Below, one piece after another: positions 1-8,449 of a stretch of DNA of 64,000 bases (its first letter is position 1; every line of letters begins with the position of its first letter). The notes below the pieces were generated by a model, which saw only the letters and a list, made by a program, of their open reading frames with translations, searched no databases and was not told the DNA's origin. Source of the DNA: Novilysobacter_A longmucuonensis (lineage in GTDB: Bacteria > Pseudomonadota > Gammaproteobacteria > Xanthomonadales > Xanthomonadaceae). The translations under genes and the position numbers were made by a program. The stretch covers positions 4,069 through 68,068 of the forward strand of contig NZ_JBJMAW010000015.1 in NCBI RefSeq assembly GCF_046600735.1, written 5' to 3'.

Positions 1-270
1 GCCGTTGCCCCGGTCGGTGAAGGCGCGGCTGAACGGGTCGCGAAGGGCGTGCGCGGCGTATTCGAAGGTTTCGAACTGCTGCATCACCGGCAGCGGATCC
101 AGTGGCGGTGCCGGACGCGCCTTGGTCTCGGCGGTCCATTTTTCGAGGTTGGGCGCGTCACCGGGCGTGCTGCTGATGCTCCGTGAGCAGCCGGCCAGCG
201 CGGCCAGCAGCGTCGCGGCCAACATCAGGCGCACCACTAGCGGACCGCGACGCAAAGTCATGTCATGCAT
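1..270 (-). CDS. pilP: PilP, type IV pilus assembly lipoprotein (3' end cut by window edge)
   Basis: PilP is an inner-membrane lipoprotein that links the PilM/N/O platform to the PilQ secretin. Only the first 90 codons are here; the rest lies before base 1. The product starts MHDMTLRRGP, followed by a hydrophobic stretch and a lipobox-like ALAGC at about residues 23-27, so it is probably lipidated on that Cys. The start codon lies one base after the pilO stop; an in-frame second ATG at 261 is an alternative. It is the fourth gene of a minus-strand pilMNOP operon, and pilQ would be expected next, outside the window. Identity rests on the lipoprotein signal and the order. Confidence 0.85.
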   Translation of the reverse strand, partial: MHDMTLRRGPLVVRLMLAATLLAALAGCSRSISSTPGDAPNLEKWTAETKARPAPPLDPLPVMQQFETFEYAAHALRDPFSRAFTDRGNG

Positions 271-271
271 C

Positions 272-931
272 TCAGGCTCCCCCCTTTCCGGCGTCCGCGC
301 CTTCCTGCAGGTCCATTTCCTCTTCGTCCAGATAACGATAGGTCTTTACCGTACCGGCGAGTTCCAGCGAGCTGTTGGCGGTGATCGGCGTGTCCCCGCC
401 GCCCCGGGGCTGCAGCGAGATGTCATGCATGGTCATGATCACCACCCGCGGCAGCGACGCGACGCCGCTGACGAAACTGCCGAACTGGTGGTAGCTGCCC
501 ACCATCCGCAGCGAGATCGGCTTCTCGGCGTAGAACTCCTTGGGTTCCTCCGGACCGGGCTGGAACAGCTCGTTGCTGATGCCGGTGGCCAGTGCGGTCT
601 GCGAGATGTCGACGATCAGGTCGGGCATCTCGGTCTTGCTGGGCAACTGCCGCAGCATCTGCTGCAGCTGCTGCTCCATCTGCGCGAGTTGCTGCTTGAG
701 CGGCTCCAGGTTGGCAGCGCGGCCCTGCTTGGTTTCGAACTCGGCGCGCAGTTCGGCCTCCTGGCGCTCCAGTCCCGCCAGCTGCTCGCGCTTGTCGCTT
801 ACGAACAGCCACCAGGCCAGGCCGATGATCACCAGCCCGAGGATGACGCAGAAGCCGATCTTGGCCCGCTGCGGCCAGCCGCCGATGTTGTTGAAGTCCA
901 GTTCCCGCAGGGAGATCTTTTTCTGGCTCAC
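272..931 (-). CDS. pilO: PilO, type IV pilus inner-membrane platform protein
   Basis: PilO pairs with PilN in the inner membrane and joins the cytoplasmic PilM ring to periplasmic PilP and PilQ. The 219-residue product has a short cytoplasmic N-terminus, one membrane segment at about residues 27-47 (IGFCVILGLVIIGLAWWLFV), then a Gln/Glu-rich coiled coil at about 50-100 and a C-terminal ferredoxin-like region. This is the usual PilO plan and length. It starts with GTG and overlaps the pilN stop by four bases (GTGA), so translation is probably coupled. Confidence 0.93.
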   Translation of the reverse strand: MSQKKISLRELDFNNIGGWPQRAKIGFCVILGLVIIGLAWWLFVSDKREQLAGLERQEAELRAEFETKQGRAANLEPLKQQLAQMEQQLQQMLRQLPSKTEMPDLIVDISQTALATGISNELFQPGPEEPKEFYAEKPISLRMVGSYHQFGSFVSGVASLPRVVIMTMHDISLQPRGGGDTPITANSSLELAGTVKTYRYLDEEEMDLQEGADAGKGGA

Positions 932-1674
932 GACGCTGCTCCTGTAGCGAGGACCGGGGCCGGCGCGGCCGCTGCCGGCACGGCCGCTGGGGCTGCATCC
1001 CCCGGCGCCGCGGTGGCCCCGGCGCCGATGGCGCTCTGGGTCGCAGGGTCGGTCCCGGGCTCGGGGGTTGCGCCCTCGGGCATCGCGTCCGGCTCGTCGG
1101 GAATGCCGTCACCGTCTCTGTCGACCGGCGCGTTCGGGTTGGCCAGCTTGACCTGCAGCGTGAATCGGTAGGGCAGGCCCTTGTCCTGGCCGGCCGCTTC
1201 GATGATCGCCAGCTCCGGGCTGGTCAGCCAGCCCGAACCCTCCAGGTTGCGCATGTAGGTACTGACACGCGCGTTGGACTGGGCGCGGCCGTTCAGCGTC
1301 AGGATCTGGTCGTCCTGCCTGATCGATGTCAGCACCGCCCCGTCGGGAATGGTCCGCACCAGCGAATCGAACAGATGGACCATCTGCGAACGGTTGGCCT
1401 GCAGCTGCTCGATGACTTCCTTGCGCGCCAGCAGCCGCGACTTCTGCCGATCGAGCTCGTCGATCTCGGCGATCGCCTTGTCGACCTCGGCAATCTCCGC
1501 CTGCAGGAATGCGTTGCGCTCGTTCTGGCCTTCGATCTGGCCGTTGTGGTAGCTGATGATCAGGAAAGCCAGCGCGATCGCAGCGACCAGCGACAGCCCG
1601 AGCATCTTGGCGAAGTCCTTCTGGCGCTGCTTGCGTCGCTCGGCGCGCCAGGGAAGCAGGTTGATCCTTGCCAT
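928..1674 (-). CDS. pilN: PilN, type IV pilus inner-membrane platform protein
   Basis: PilN binds cytoplasmic PilM through its first residues and dimerises with PilO in the periplasm. The 248-residue product begins MARINLLPWRAERRKQRQ; the INLLPWR segment is the conserved PilM-binding motif and fixes the start, although the frame is open 10 codons further upstream. One membrane segment at about 24-42 is followed by a coiled coil and a globular domain. The C-terminus from about residue 185 is a Pro/Ala/Gly-rich low-complexity tail that is probably disordered. The ATG overlaps the pilM stop (ATGA). Confidence 0.95.
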   Translation of the reverse strand: MARINLLPWRAERRKQRQKDFAKMLGLSLVAAIALAFLIISYHNGQIEGQNERNAFLQAEIAEVDKAIAEIDELDRQKSRLLARKEVIEQLQANRSQMVHLFDSLVRTIPDGAVLTSIRQDDQILTLNGRAQSNARVSTYMRNLEGSGWLTSPELAIIEAAGQDKGLPYRFTLQVKLANPNAPVDRDGDGIPDEPDAMPEGATPEPGTDPATQSAIGAGATAAPGDAAPAAVPAAAAPAPVLATGAAS

Positions 1675-2732
1675 CAGTCGAAGCTCCTCAGGGCGAGGCC
1701 GCACGCAATGAGCAGGGCCGGTGCGTCCTGGGCCAGTGCATGGGCCTGGACGCGTGGGCCGAGCGTCATGTGCGCCAGCGGGTTGGCCACCATAGTCGGC
1801 ACGCCCAGCTGCTCCTCGATCATCTGCGCGATGCCCGGGATCGCGGCGCAGCCGCCGGCGATCACGATCTGGTCGACGCGGTTGAACTCGCTGCCGGCGT
1901 AGAAGAACTGCAACAGGCGGCTGACCTGCTGGACCATGGCTTCCTTGAACGGCTCCAGCACTTCGGCTTCGTAACTCTCCGGCAACCCGCCCTGACGCTT
2001 GGCAAGGCCGGCCTCCTCGTAGCTCAAGCCATAGCGGCGCATCACCTCGTCGGTGAGCTGCTTGCCGCCGAAAACCTGTTCGCGGCTGTACAGGCTGCGA
2101 CCGTTGCGCAGCACGTTCAGCGTGGTCATGGTGGCGCCCGAATCGATCAGCGCTACGACGCCATCGGGCGTCACGTTGAGCTGGTCGGCGAGCAGCGCGA
2201 ATGCGTTCTCGATCGCGAACGCCTCCACGTCCATCACCCTCGGGATCAATCCCCCGAGCTCCAGCGCCGAGGCTCGGACCTCGACGTTCTCGGCGCGCGA
2301 GGCCGCCAGCAGGACCTGCACCGACTCGGCACTGTTGGGCATCGGCCCGAGCACCTCGAAGTCGAGGTTCACTTCCTCGATCGGATACGGCACGTAATTC
2401 ACCGCCTCCAGCTCGATCTGCGACTCCAGGTCGTCGTCGTCCAGATCGGCCGGCATCGGGATGACCTTGGTGATCACCGCCGAACCGGCGACGGCCGCGG
2501 CCGCATATTTGGCACGGCTGCCGGAGCGGGTCACGGCGCGCTTGATCGCCTCGCCCACCGCTTCGGGCTCGACGATGTTCTTCTCGACGACCGCATTGGG
2601 TGGCAATGGCTCGACCGCGTAGTGCTCGACCCTGAAGCGGTTGCCCGCCCGCGAGAGCTGCAGCAGCTTGACGGCAGTCGAGCTGATATCCACACCGACC
2701 ATGGCCGGCTGGCTTTTTGTGATGACACCCAC
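1674..2732 (-). CDS. pilM: PilM, actin-like cytoplasmic type IV pilus protein
   Basis: PilM is an actin/FtsA-fold ATP-binding protein that docks on PilN in the cytoplasm and couples the assembly motors to the envelope complex. The 352-residue product has the phosphate-1 motif VGVDISSTAVKLLQL near residue 12, a phosphate-2-like ALIDSGATMTTLNV and a late adenosine motif VIAGGCAAIPG, all expected of PilM. The start is taken as GTG at 2732 because GGGGAG lies about 8 bases upstream; the frame is open well upstream, but that part does not look like PilM. First gene of pilMNOP, divergent from mrcA as in Pseudomonas and Xanthomonas. Confidence 0.93.
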   Translation of the reverse strand: MGVITKSQPAMVGVDISSTAVKLLQLSRAGNRFRVEHYAVEPLPPNAVVEKNIVEPEAVGEAIKRAVTRSGSRAKYAAAAVAGSAVITKVIPMPADLDDDDLESQIELEAVNYVPYPIEEVNLDFEVLGPMPNSAESVQVLLAASRAENVEVRASALELGGLIPRVMDVEAFAIENAFALLADQLNVTPDGVVALIDSGATMTTLNVLRNGRSLYSREQVFGGKQLTDEVMRRYGLSYEEAGLAKRQGGLPESYEAEVLEPFKEAMVQQVSRLLQFFYAGSEFNRVDQIVIAGGCAAIPGIAQMIEEQLGVPTMVANPLAHMTLGPRVQAHALAQDAPALLIACGLALRSFD

Positions 2733-2885
2733 TGTTTTTCTCCCCTTGCCACAGACGCTTACGCGTACTTTGTGCAGCCCCGTCTTAAATAACGGACTTT
2801 TCCAAGGCTGGCAACCATTTCGTTCATGATTTGCCGACCGATGCGATTCGCCTGAACGACTGTGCCCCCACGAGACGCCGTCCCC

Positions 2886-2914
2886 AAAGTCGGCTCGCGC
2901 CGCTCCTCTATACT
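2886..2914 (+). promoter_or_regulatory. Candidate mrcA promoter
   Basis: A TATACT hexamer at 2909-2914 lies about 38 bases before the mrcA ATG in the spacer between divergent pilM and mrcA. The -35 side has no good match, so this is only a plausible -10 element. Confidence 0.3.
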
Positions 2915-2952
2915 CCACGTCATCATCACCCGCAATCGGATTTCGAACACTG

Positions 2953-5496
2953 ATGTCCCCCCGCTTCCGTGGTTTGCTTCGCTGGGCGCTGTACGCGTTC
3001 GCCGGAATGGCCGTACTTGGCGCGTTCGCGCTGGGCACGCTGTATTTCCTGATCGTACCCAAGCTGCCCGACGTGGAGAGCCTGCGTACGGTGGAAATGC
3101 AGGAGCCGATGTACGTCTACGCGCGCGACGGCAGCCTGATGGCGCAGTTCGGCGAGAACCGGCGTTATCCGATCGTCATCGATGCCGTGCCGGAGCTGCA
3201 GAAGCAGGCGTTCATCGCGATCGAGGACGCCCGTTTCTACGAGCACGGCGGCCTGGACTACAGGGGCATCGCCCGCGCGATCTGGCTGCTGGCGACCACC
3301 AATGACAACCGCGTGCCGGGCGGCTCGACGATCACCCAGCAGGTGGCCCGGCAGTTCTTCCTGGACTCCGAATACAGCTACATGCGCAAGCTGCGCGAGA
3401 TGTTCCTGGCCATGCAGATGGAGCGCGAGCTCAGCAAGGACGAGATCTTCGAGCTGTACCTCAACAAGAGCTTCTTCGGGAATCGCGCCTACGGCGTGGC
3501 CGCGGCCGCCGAGTTCTACTACGGCAAGAAGCTGCACGAACTCGCCCTGGACGAGATGGCCTCGCTCGCCGGCATCCCCAAGTTTCCGTCCAGCGGCAAT
3601 CCGCTCAGCAATCCCGAGCGCGCCAAGCTGCGACGCGACTACATCCTGCACCGCATGGCGGAGCTGGGGTACATCAGCGCCGCGGACGCCGGGCGGGGCC
3701 AGGCCGTGCCGATGCACGCCAGCGCCCACGAGCCGCCGGTGCAGACCCCTGCGCCCTATGTCGCGGAGATGGTGCGCCAGGAGATGGTGGCCCGCTTCGG
3801 CGCCGAGGCGCTGACCCAGGGCTACCACGTCACCACCACGATCGACCCAAAGCTGCAGCACGCCGCCGATGACGCGATGCGCGAGGGGCTGTCGATTTAC
3901 GATCGGCGCCACGGCTGGCACGGCGTCGAACAGACCTTCGAGTTGGCGCCCGACGAGGATGCGCAGGCCGTCAGCGCCCGCTTGCGCGGCATCCCGCCGC
4001 TGGCGGACCTGGTTCCGGCGATCGTGCTCGCCACCGGCGAGGGCACCGCCGAGCTGGTGTTGCGCAACGGCAGCCAGATCACCCTGGATGCGGAGAGCAG
4101 TTGGGCCGGGAAAGACCCGGCGGGGCTGCTCGAACGTGGCGATCAGGTGCGCGTGCGGCAGGTCGTCGCCGAAGCCGACGACGGCGACGAGACCGTGCCC
4201 GGGGCGGACGGTGCGGATGCCGATGACGGCGCCGCGGCCCGGCCGCCGACCATCGAGCTGCAGTACACGCTCGACCAGATGCCACGGGCGCAGGCCGCGC
4301 TGGTGTCGCTGGAACCGCACGATGGCGCATTGCGCGCCCTGTCGGGCGGCTTCAGTTTTGCCGGGACCAAGTTCAACCGCGCCACCCAGGCGCGCCGCCA
4401 GCCGGGATCCAGCTTCAAGCCGTTCCTGTATGCGGCGGCGTTCGAGCGCGGCTTCAATCCGGCTTCGATCGTGCTCGACGCGCCGGTGGTGTTCAGGCAG
4501 CGCAACGGCAAGGAATGGCGACCGCAGAACGACAGCGGCAACTTCGCCGGGCCGATGCGGGTGCGCGAGGCGATCGTGCAGTCGCGCAACCTGGTGTCGG
4601 TGCGCCTGCTCGATGCGATCGGCGTGGACTACGCGCGCAAGTACATCAGCCACTTCGGATTCGACGAGGCGCAGCTGCCGCCCAACCTCTCGATGTCGCT
4701 GGGCACCGCTTCGCTGACGCCACTTTCGGTCGCGCGCGGCTACGCGGTGTTCGCCAACGGCGGCTTCCGGGTGACTCCGTGGGTCATCGACCAGATCAAG
4801 GACCGCAACGGCGCGGTGGTGTTCAAGGAAACCCCGGCCACCGCTTGCCCGGCTTGCGGACGCACCGGCGCTGCGCAGGCCCGCACCTCCTCGGCCGTGG
4901 TCGATGGCTTCAACCTGGGGCCGGTGGCCACGCCCGCTCCGGCACCGAGCAGCGAAGACGAAGACCGACTCGACGCCGAGACCGAGCCGTTGGACACCAG
5001 CGACCTGGTGGTGGCGCCGCGGGCGATCGATGCCCGCATCGCCTACCAGATGGTTTCGATGTTGCGCGACGTGGTGCAGCGCGGTACGGGCGTCGCCGCC
5101 AAGGTCCTGGAGCGCGAGGATATCGGCGGCAAGACCGGCTCGACCAATGACCACCGCGACGCCTGGTTCTCCGGCATCGGTGGAAACCTGGTCACCACCG
5201 TCTGGGTCGGTCGCGACGATTTCCAGTCGCTGGGCTACCGCGAGTACGGCGGCAAAGCGGCGCTGCCGATCTGGATCAACTACATGCGGGTGGCGCTGGA
5301 GGATCGGCCGCTGGCGCAGAACGAACCGCCCGACGGCATGGTCCGGGTGTCGGTCGCGCCCAACGGCAGCCTGATGCCCGAAGGCACCGGCGGCGTGCAG
5401 GAGTGGATCAAGGTCGAGGACCTCGACCGCATGCAGAGCTTCGCCGACTACGGCATGGACGAGATCCCGGCTGAGGAGTCGTTCGACATCTTCTGA
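2953..5496 (+). CDS. mrcA: Penicillin-binding protein 1A, bifunctional transglycosylase/transpeptidase
   Basis: Class A PBP that polymerises lipid II into glycan strands and cross-links them in the periplasm. The 847-residue product has a membrane anchor at about 10-33, then a GT51 domain with EDARFYEHGG (catalytic Glu), GGSTITQQ and RKLREMFLAMQMER. An OB-like region follows, then the transpeptidase domain with catalytic SSFK (after RRQPG), SRN and KTGS. Two acidic Pro/Ala-rich stretches are unusual: one near residues 395-430 and one near 655-680 before the KTGS motif. The family length is about 800-850. Divergent from pilM, the usual gammaproteobacterial order. Confidence 0.97.
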   Translation: MSPRFRGLLRWALYAFAGMAVLGAFALGTLYFLIVPKLPDVESLRTVEMQEPMYVYARDGSLMAQFGENRRYPIVIDAVPELQKQAFIAIEDARFYEHGGLDYRGIARAIWLLATTNDNRVPGGSTITQQVARQFFLDSEYSYMRKLREMFLAMQMERELSKDEIFELYLNKSFFGNRAYGVAAAAEFYYGKKLHELALDEMASLAGIPKFPSSGNPLSNPERAKLRRDYILHRMAELGYISAADAGRGQAVPMHASAHEPPVQTPAPYVAEMVRQEMVARFGAEALTQGYHVTTTIDPKLQHAADDAMREGLSIYDRRHGWHGVEQTFELAPDEDAQAVSARLRGIPPLADLVPAIVLATGEGTAELVLRNGSQITLDAESSWAGKDPAGLLERGDQVRVRQVVAEADDGDETVPGADGADADDGAAARPPTIELQYTLDQMPRAQAALVSLEPHDGALRALSGGFSFAGTKFNRATQARRQPGSSFKPFLYAAAFERGFNPASIVLDAPVVFRQRNGKEWRPQNDSGNFAGPMRVREAIVQSRNLVSVRLLDAIGVDYARKYISHFGFDEAQLPPNLSMSLGTASLTPLSVARGYAVFANGGFRVTPWVIDQIKDRNGAVVFKETPATACPACGRTGAAQARTSSAVVDGFNLGPVATPAPAPSSEDEDRLDAETEPLDTSDLVVAPRAIDARIAYQMVSMLRDVVQRGTGVAAKVLEREDIGGKTGSTNDHRDAWFSGIGGNLVTTVWVGRDDFQSLGYREYGGKAALPIWINYMRVALEDRPLAQNEPPDGMVRVSVAPNGSLMPEGTGGVQEWIKVEDLDRMQSFADYGMDEIPAEESFDIF

Positions 5497-5596
5497 CGCG
5501 GGGTGCGGCATCTGCGTGCTAGCTTGCAGGTGCCGGCCCGCAGGCCGGCCGCGGGCGGCATCGGCCCTCGCCACGTCTGCCGCGGAGGTCGTCACC

Positions 5597-6259
5597 ATGG
5601 CGCACGCCCGACATCACGCGCAGCAACATGCGCAAACCCGCACCCGCGAACGTCGCCACCGCCTGGCCATCGAGGCGGCGCGGCTGATGGCCGAAGGCGG
5701 CCTGCGCGATTACCACCAGGCCAAGCTCAAGGCGGCCGAGCGGCTCGGCATTTCCGACGATGCGTCGTTGCCGCGCAACAGCGAGATCGAGGCGGCGCTG
5801 CGCGAGTACCAGCGCCTGTTCCAGCGCGACAACCCCGGCCAGTTGCGGCACCGGCGCGAGGTGGCGCTGCGGGCACTGGAATTCTTCGCGCCGTTTGAGC
5901 CGCGCCTGGTCGGCCCGGTGCTCGACGGCACCGCGGACGCGCGCAGCCCGGTCGCGCTGCACCTCCACGCCGACGATGCCGACGCCGCCCCGCGCTTTCT
6001 CGACCAGCACGGCATCCCGGTCGAAGCGCGCAGCCGGCGGGTGCGGCTGGACCGCGAGCGCAGCGACGATTTCCCGGTATGGCTGTTCAGTGCCGAGGAA
6101 CTGCCCTTCGACATCACCGTGATGCCGCTCAACGTGTTGCGCCAGGCGCCGTTATCGGGCGTGGACGAGAAGCCGATGAAGCGCGCTTCGGCCGCGCAAC
6201 TGCGGCAGTTGCTGACGGAGGAGGAAATCGAGGGCTACGCGCGGGGCGATTCGGGCTGA
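5597..6259 (+). CDS. Conserved protein of unknown function (possible nucleotidyltransferase-like)
   Basis: The 220-residue soluble protein has a basic, His/Arg-rich N-terminus (MAHARHHAQQHAQTRTRERR), an Ala-rich helical region and a mixed alpha/beta middle containing FAPFEPRLVGPVLDGTA. I remember similar proteins in Xanthomonas and Pseudomonas as conserved hypotheticals, sometimes labelled nucleotidyltransferase-like, but I see no complete catalytic motif. The start is set by GGAGGT at 5584-5589, eight bases before ATG 5597; the frame is open further upstream without a ribosome site. No signal peptide or membrane segment. It stands between mrcA and the convergent gltA, so context says little. 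Confidence 0.75.
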   Translation: MAHARHHAQQHAQTRTRERRHRLAIEAARLMAEGGLRDYHQAKLKAAERLGISDDASLPRNSEIEAALREYQRLFQRDNPGQLRHRREVALRALEFFAPFEPRLVGPVLDGTADARSPVALHLHADDADAAPRFLDQHGIPVEARSRRVRLDRERSDDFPVWLFSAEELPFDITVMPLNVLRQAPLSGVDEKPMKRASAAQLRQLLTEEEIEGYARGDSG

Positions 6260-6285
6260 GCGAGCGGCCGGACGTTTGCTGCTGC

Positions 6286-6316
6286 GGGACTCGGGACTCG
6301 GGACTCGGGAAAAGCA
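6286..6316 (+). repeat. GGGACTC heptamer tract, 3 copies, with GGGAAAAGCATG tail
   Basis: Three tandem copies of GGACTCG end in GGGAAAAGCATG and run into TCATCCCGGGCGCCGCGAAGGATCTGC. The same head-tail arrangement recurs near 19063 and, inverted, near 40510, so this is one member of a dispersed composite repeat. Confidence 0.85.
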
Positions 6317-6365
6317 TGTCATCCCGGGCGCCGCGAAGGATCTGCAAGTTCCGCTCGACGCAGCC

Positions 6366-6389
6366 GTAGAGCCGAGCTTGCTCGGCTGC
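6366..6389 (+). repeat. GTAG-headed REP-like palindrome
   Basis: GTAG followed by AGCCGAGC-TT-GCTCGGCT, a perfect hairpin. It matches the design of the GTAG (SMAG) REP elements of Stenotrophomonas but has a different stem sequence from the AGCGGCTTCAGCCGC class elsewhere in the window. Confidence 0.7.
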
Positions 6390-6397
6390 GCTTCGCG

Positions 6398-6432
6398 CAA
6401 AAGAAAACGCCCCGCTTTCGCGGGGCGTCTCG
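6398..6432 (-). terminator. Rho-independent terminator of gltA
   Basis: A 9-bp stem (6407-6415 with 6420-6428, ACGCCCCGC / GCGGGGCGT) lies about 28 bases past the gltA stop. On the minus strand it is followed by TTTTCTTTT. Confidence 0.88.
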
Positions 6433-6456
6433 TTTCTTACCGGGCTTTGGCCAGGC

Positions 6457-7776
6457 TCAGCGCTGGCCCATGCCGACGTAGTCGCGGTTGGCCGCGCCGG
6501 TATAGATCTGCCGCGGGCGGCCGATCTTGTTTTCCGGGTCTTCCTGCTGCTCCAGCCAATGCGCCACCCAGCCGGCGGTGCGCGCGATGGCGAACATCAC
6601 GGTGAACATCTCCACCGGAATGCCCAGGGCCTTGTAGATGATGCCCGAGTAGAAGTCGACGTTCGGGTACAGCTTGCGCTGCACGAAGTACTCGTCCTTC
6701 AGCGCCGCCTCTTCCAGCTTCATCGCCACGTCCAGCAGCGGATCGTTGACGCCGAGCTGGCCGAGCACCTCATGGGCCATCTTGCGCACCAGTGCCGCGC
6801 GCGGATCGTAGTTCTTGTAGACGCGATGGCCAAAGCCCATCAGCCGGAAGCCCGACTCCTTGTCCTTGGCGCGGTCGATCGCCGACTGCACGTTCTCGGG
6901 GCGGCCGATCTCCTCGAGCATCTTCAGCACCGCCTCGTTGGCACCGCCGTGGGCCGGCCCCCACAGCGCCGCGACACCGGAGGCCACGCTGACGTAGGGG
7001 TTGGCCCCGGTCGAACCGACCAGGCGCACGGTCGAGGTCGAGGCGTTCTGCTCGTGATCGGCGTGCAGGATGAACAACAGGTCCATCGCCTTGGCCGCGA
7101 CCGGATCGAGTTCCAGCGGCTCGCTCGGCACCTCGTACATCATGTGCAGGAAGCGCGTGGTGTAGTCGAGGTTGTTGCGCGGGTAGCGCAGCGGCCAGCC
7201 GATTGAGTGGCGGTAGCAGGCGGCGGCGATCGTCGGCACCTTGGCGATCAGGCGGATGGCGGCCAACCGGCGCTGTTCGGGATCATCCAGGTCGAGTTCG
7301 TTGTGGTAGAAGCTCGCCATCGAGCCGAGCATGCCGACCAGCATCGCCATGGGATGCGCGTCATGGCGGAAGCCGCCCAGGAAGCTCTTGAAGGCCTCGT
7401 GCATCATCGTGTGATGCGTGACTTCGTGCTCGAACCGGGAGAACTCGTCGGCCTTGGGCAGCTCGCCGTTCATCAGCAGGTACGCCACTTCGAGGAAGCT
7501 CGAATGCTCGGCCAGTTGCTCGATCGGGTAGCCGCGATACAGCAGCACGCCTTCTTCGCCATCGATGTAGGTGATGGCCGATTTGCAACTTGCAGTGGCG
7601 GTGAAGCCGGAGTCGTAGGTGAAGCAGCCGGTTTCCTTCGGCAGCCTGGCGATGTCGATGCACGGCGCGCCCAGGGTGGGATGCTGCACGGGCAGTACCA
7701 CGCTCTTGTCGCCGGCGGAGAGGGTGACCTGGTTCAGGGACGACTGGTTCGGGCCGGAATTGGACGAATCGGACAC
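6457..7776 (-). CDS. gltA: Citrate synthase, type II (hexameric, Gram-negative type)
   Basis: Condenses oxaloacetate and acetyl-CoA to citrate, the entry step of the TCA cycle, in the cytoplasm. The 439-residue product matches the large Gram-negative enzyme. It carries the signature GFGHRVYKNYDPRA with catalytic His, the HADHEQNAST motif with the other active-site His, and a C-terminal IGRPRQIYTGA region typical of the family. It has the usual N-terminal beta domain of NADH-sensitive enzymes. The start MSDSSNSG is the first in-frame ATG. It ends at a strong terminator and is probably monocistronic, with a 359-base leader spacer before rpmE2. Confidence 0.97.
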   Translation of the reverse strand: MSDSSNSGPNQSSLNQVTLSAGDKSVVLPVQHPTLGAPCIDIARLPKETGCFTYDSGFTATASCKSAITYIDGEEGVLLYRGYPIEQLAEHSSFLEVAYLLMNGELPKADEFSRFEHEVTHHTMMHEAFKSFLGGFRHDAHPMAMLVGMLGSMASFYHNELDLDDPEQRRLAAIRLIAKVPTIAAACYRHSIGWPLRYPRNNLDYTTRFLHMMYEVPSEPLELDPVAAKAMDLLFILHADHEQNASTSTVRLVGSTGANPYVSVASGVAALWGPAHGGANEAVLKMLEEIGRPENVQSAIDRAKDKESGFRLMGFGHRVYKNYDPRAALVRKMAHEVLGQLGVNDPLLDVAMKLEEAALKDEYFVQRKLYPNVDFYSGIIYKALGIPVEMFTVMFAIARTAGWVAHWLEQQEDPENKIGRPRQIYTGAANRDYVGMGQR

Positions 7777-8135
7777 GGAGCAAACTCCTCATGTGTCGAC
7801 GTGCGGGACGGCAGGCCGTGGCACGGAGGGGGACAGGAATCGCGGCTCGCCGCGATCGGCAATTATCGCACAAGGATGCGCGGCCGCATGGTCGAGGCGG
7901 AATGTCGACGCGGAATGGCCGCGCGGACGGAAGGTCCAGAAACGGCAACGGCCACCGTGTGGTGGCCGTCGATAGCGCTGTCATTCCGAACCGCTGGAGC
8001 AGCTTGCTGACCAGCTTATCGACCAGCTTGTGTGAGGAGCCTGCTGCAGCCCTGGCGGCGTGAAGCAGATCCCTCACTGCACTCGGGATGACGGTTCGGC
8101 AAAGCCGCACGCGTTGCGCGCGGGCCAATCCGTTG
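7777..8135. other. Gene-free spacer between rpmE2 and gltA, with one perfect hairpin
   Basis: No credible reading frame. It holds a perfect 9-bp hairpin at 7948-7969 (ACGGCCACC-GTGT-GGTGGCCGT) without a U-run on either strand, an ATTATC at 7862-7867 (GATAAT on the minus strand) that may be a gltA -10 element, and at 8068-8094 a TCCCTCACTGCACTCGGGATGA stretch like the tail of the heptamer repeats elsewhere. Confidence 0.6.
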
Positions 8136-8378
8136 TTACTTGGCGTAGCGCTTGCGGAACTTGTCCACGCGGCCGCCAATGTCCATGACCTTGTGCTTGC
8201 CCGTGTAGAACGGGTGCGAGGCCGACGAGATGTCGACCTTGATCAGCGGGTACTCGTTGCCATCGTCCAGCTTGACCGTCTCCTTGCTGCCAAGGGTCGA
8301 GCGGGTCAGGATCTGGAAATCCGTGGTCACGTCCTGGAACACGACGTCACGGTATTCAGGATGGATGCCGGCCTTCAT
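8136..8378 (-). CDS. rpmE2: 50S ribosomal protein L31 type B (zinc-independent)
   Basis: L31 bridges the large and small ribosomal subunits. The 80-residue product begins MKAGIHPEYRDVVFQD and contains SHPFYTGKHK, both typical of the type B (YkgM) form. It has no cysteine, so it lacks the zinc site of the type A protein; this form is zinc-independent and in some bacteria induced under zinc limitation. The start has GGTGAG about 7 bases upstream. Xanthomonads commonly carry only this form, so here it may be the housekeeping copy. No Zur box was recognised. Confidence 0.95.
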   Translation of the reverse strand: MKAGIHPEYRDVVFQDVTTDFQILTRSTLGSKETVKLDDGNEYPLIKVDISSASHPFYTGKHKVMDIGGRVDKFRKRYAK

Positions 8379-8449
8379 GGCACTCACCAATTCATTCAGA
8401 GGAAGCCGGGCAGTATAGCCTCGCCTTTTCGACCGAGCAAGGCCGAAGT

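Noticed and set aside
2926..5598. An 890-codon minus-strand open frame opposite mrcA
   Set aside because: It lies wholly over the PBP1A gene, which has all family motifs; the frame is open because of GC-rich codon bias and its product is Arg/His-rich low complexity.
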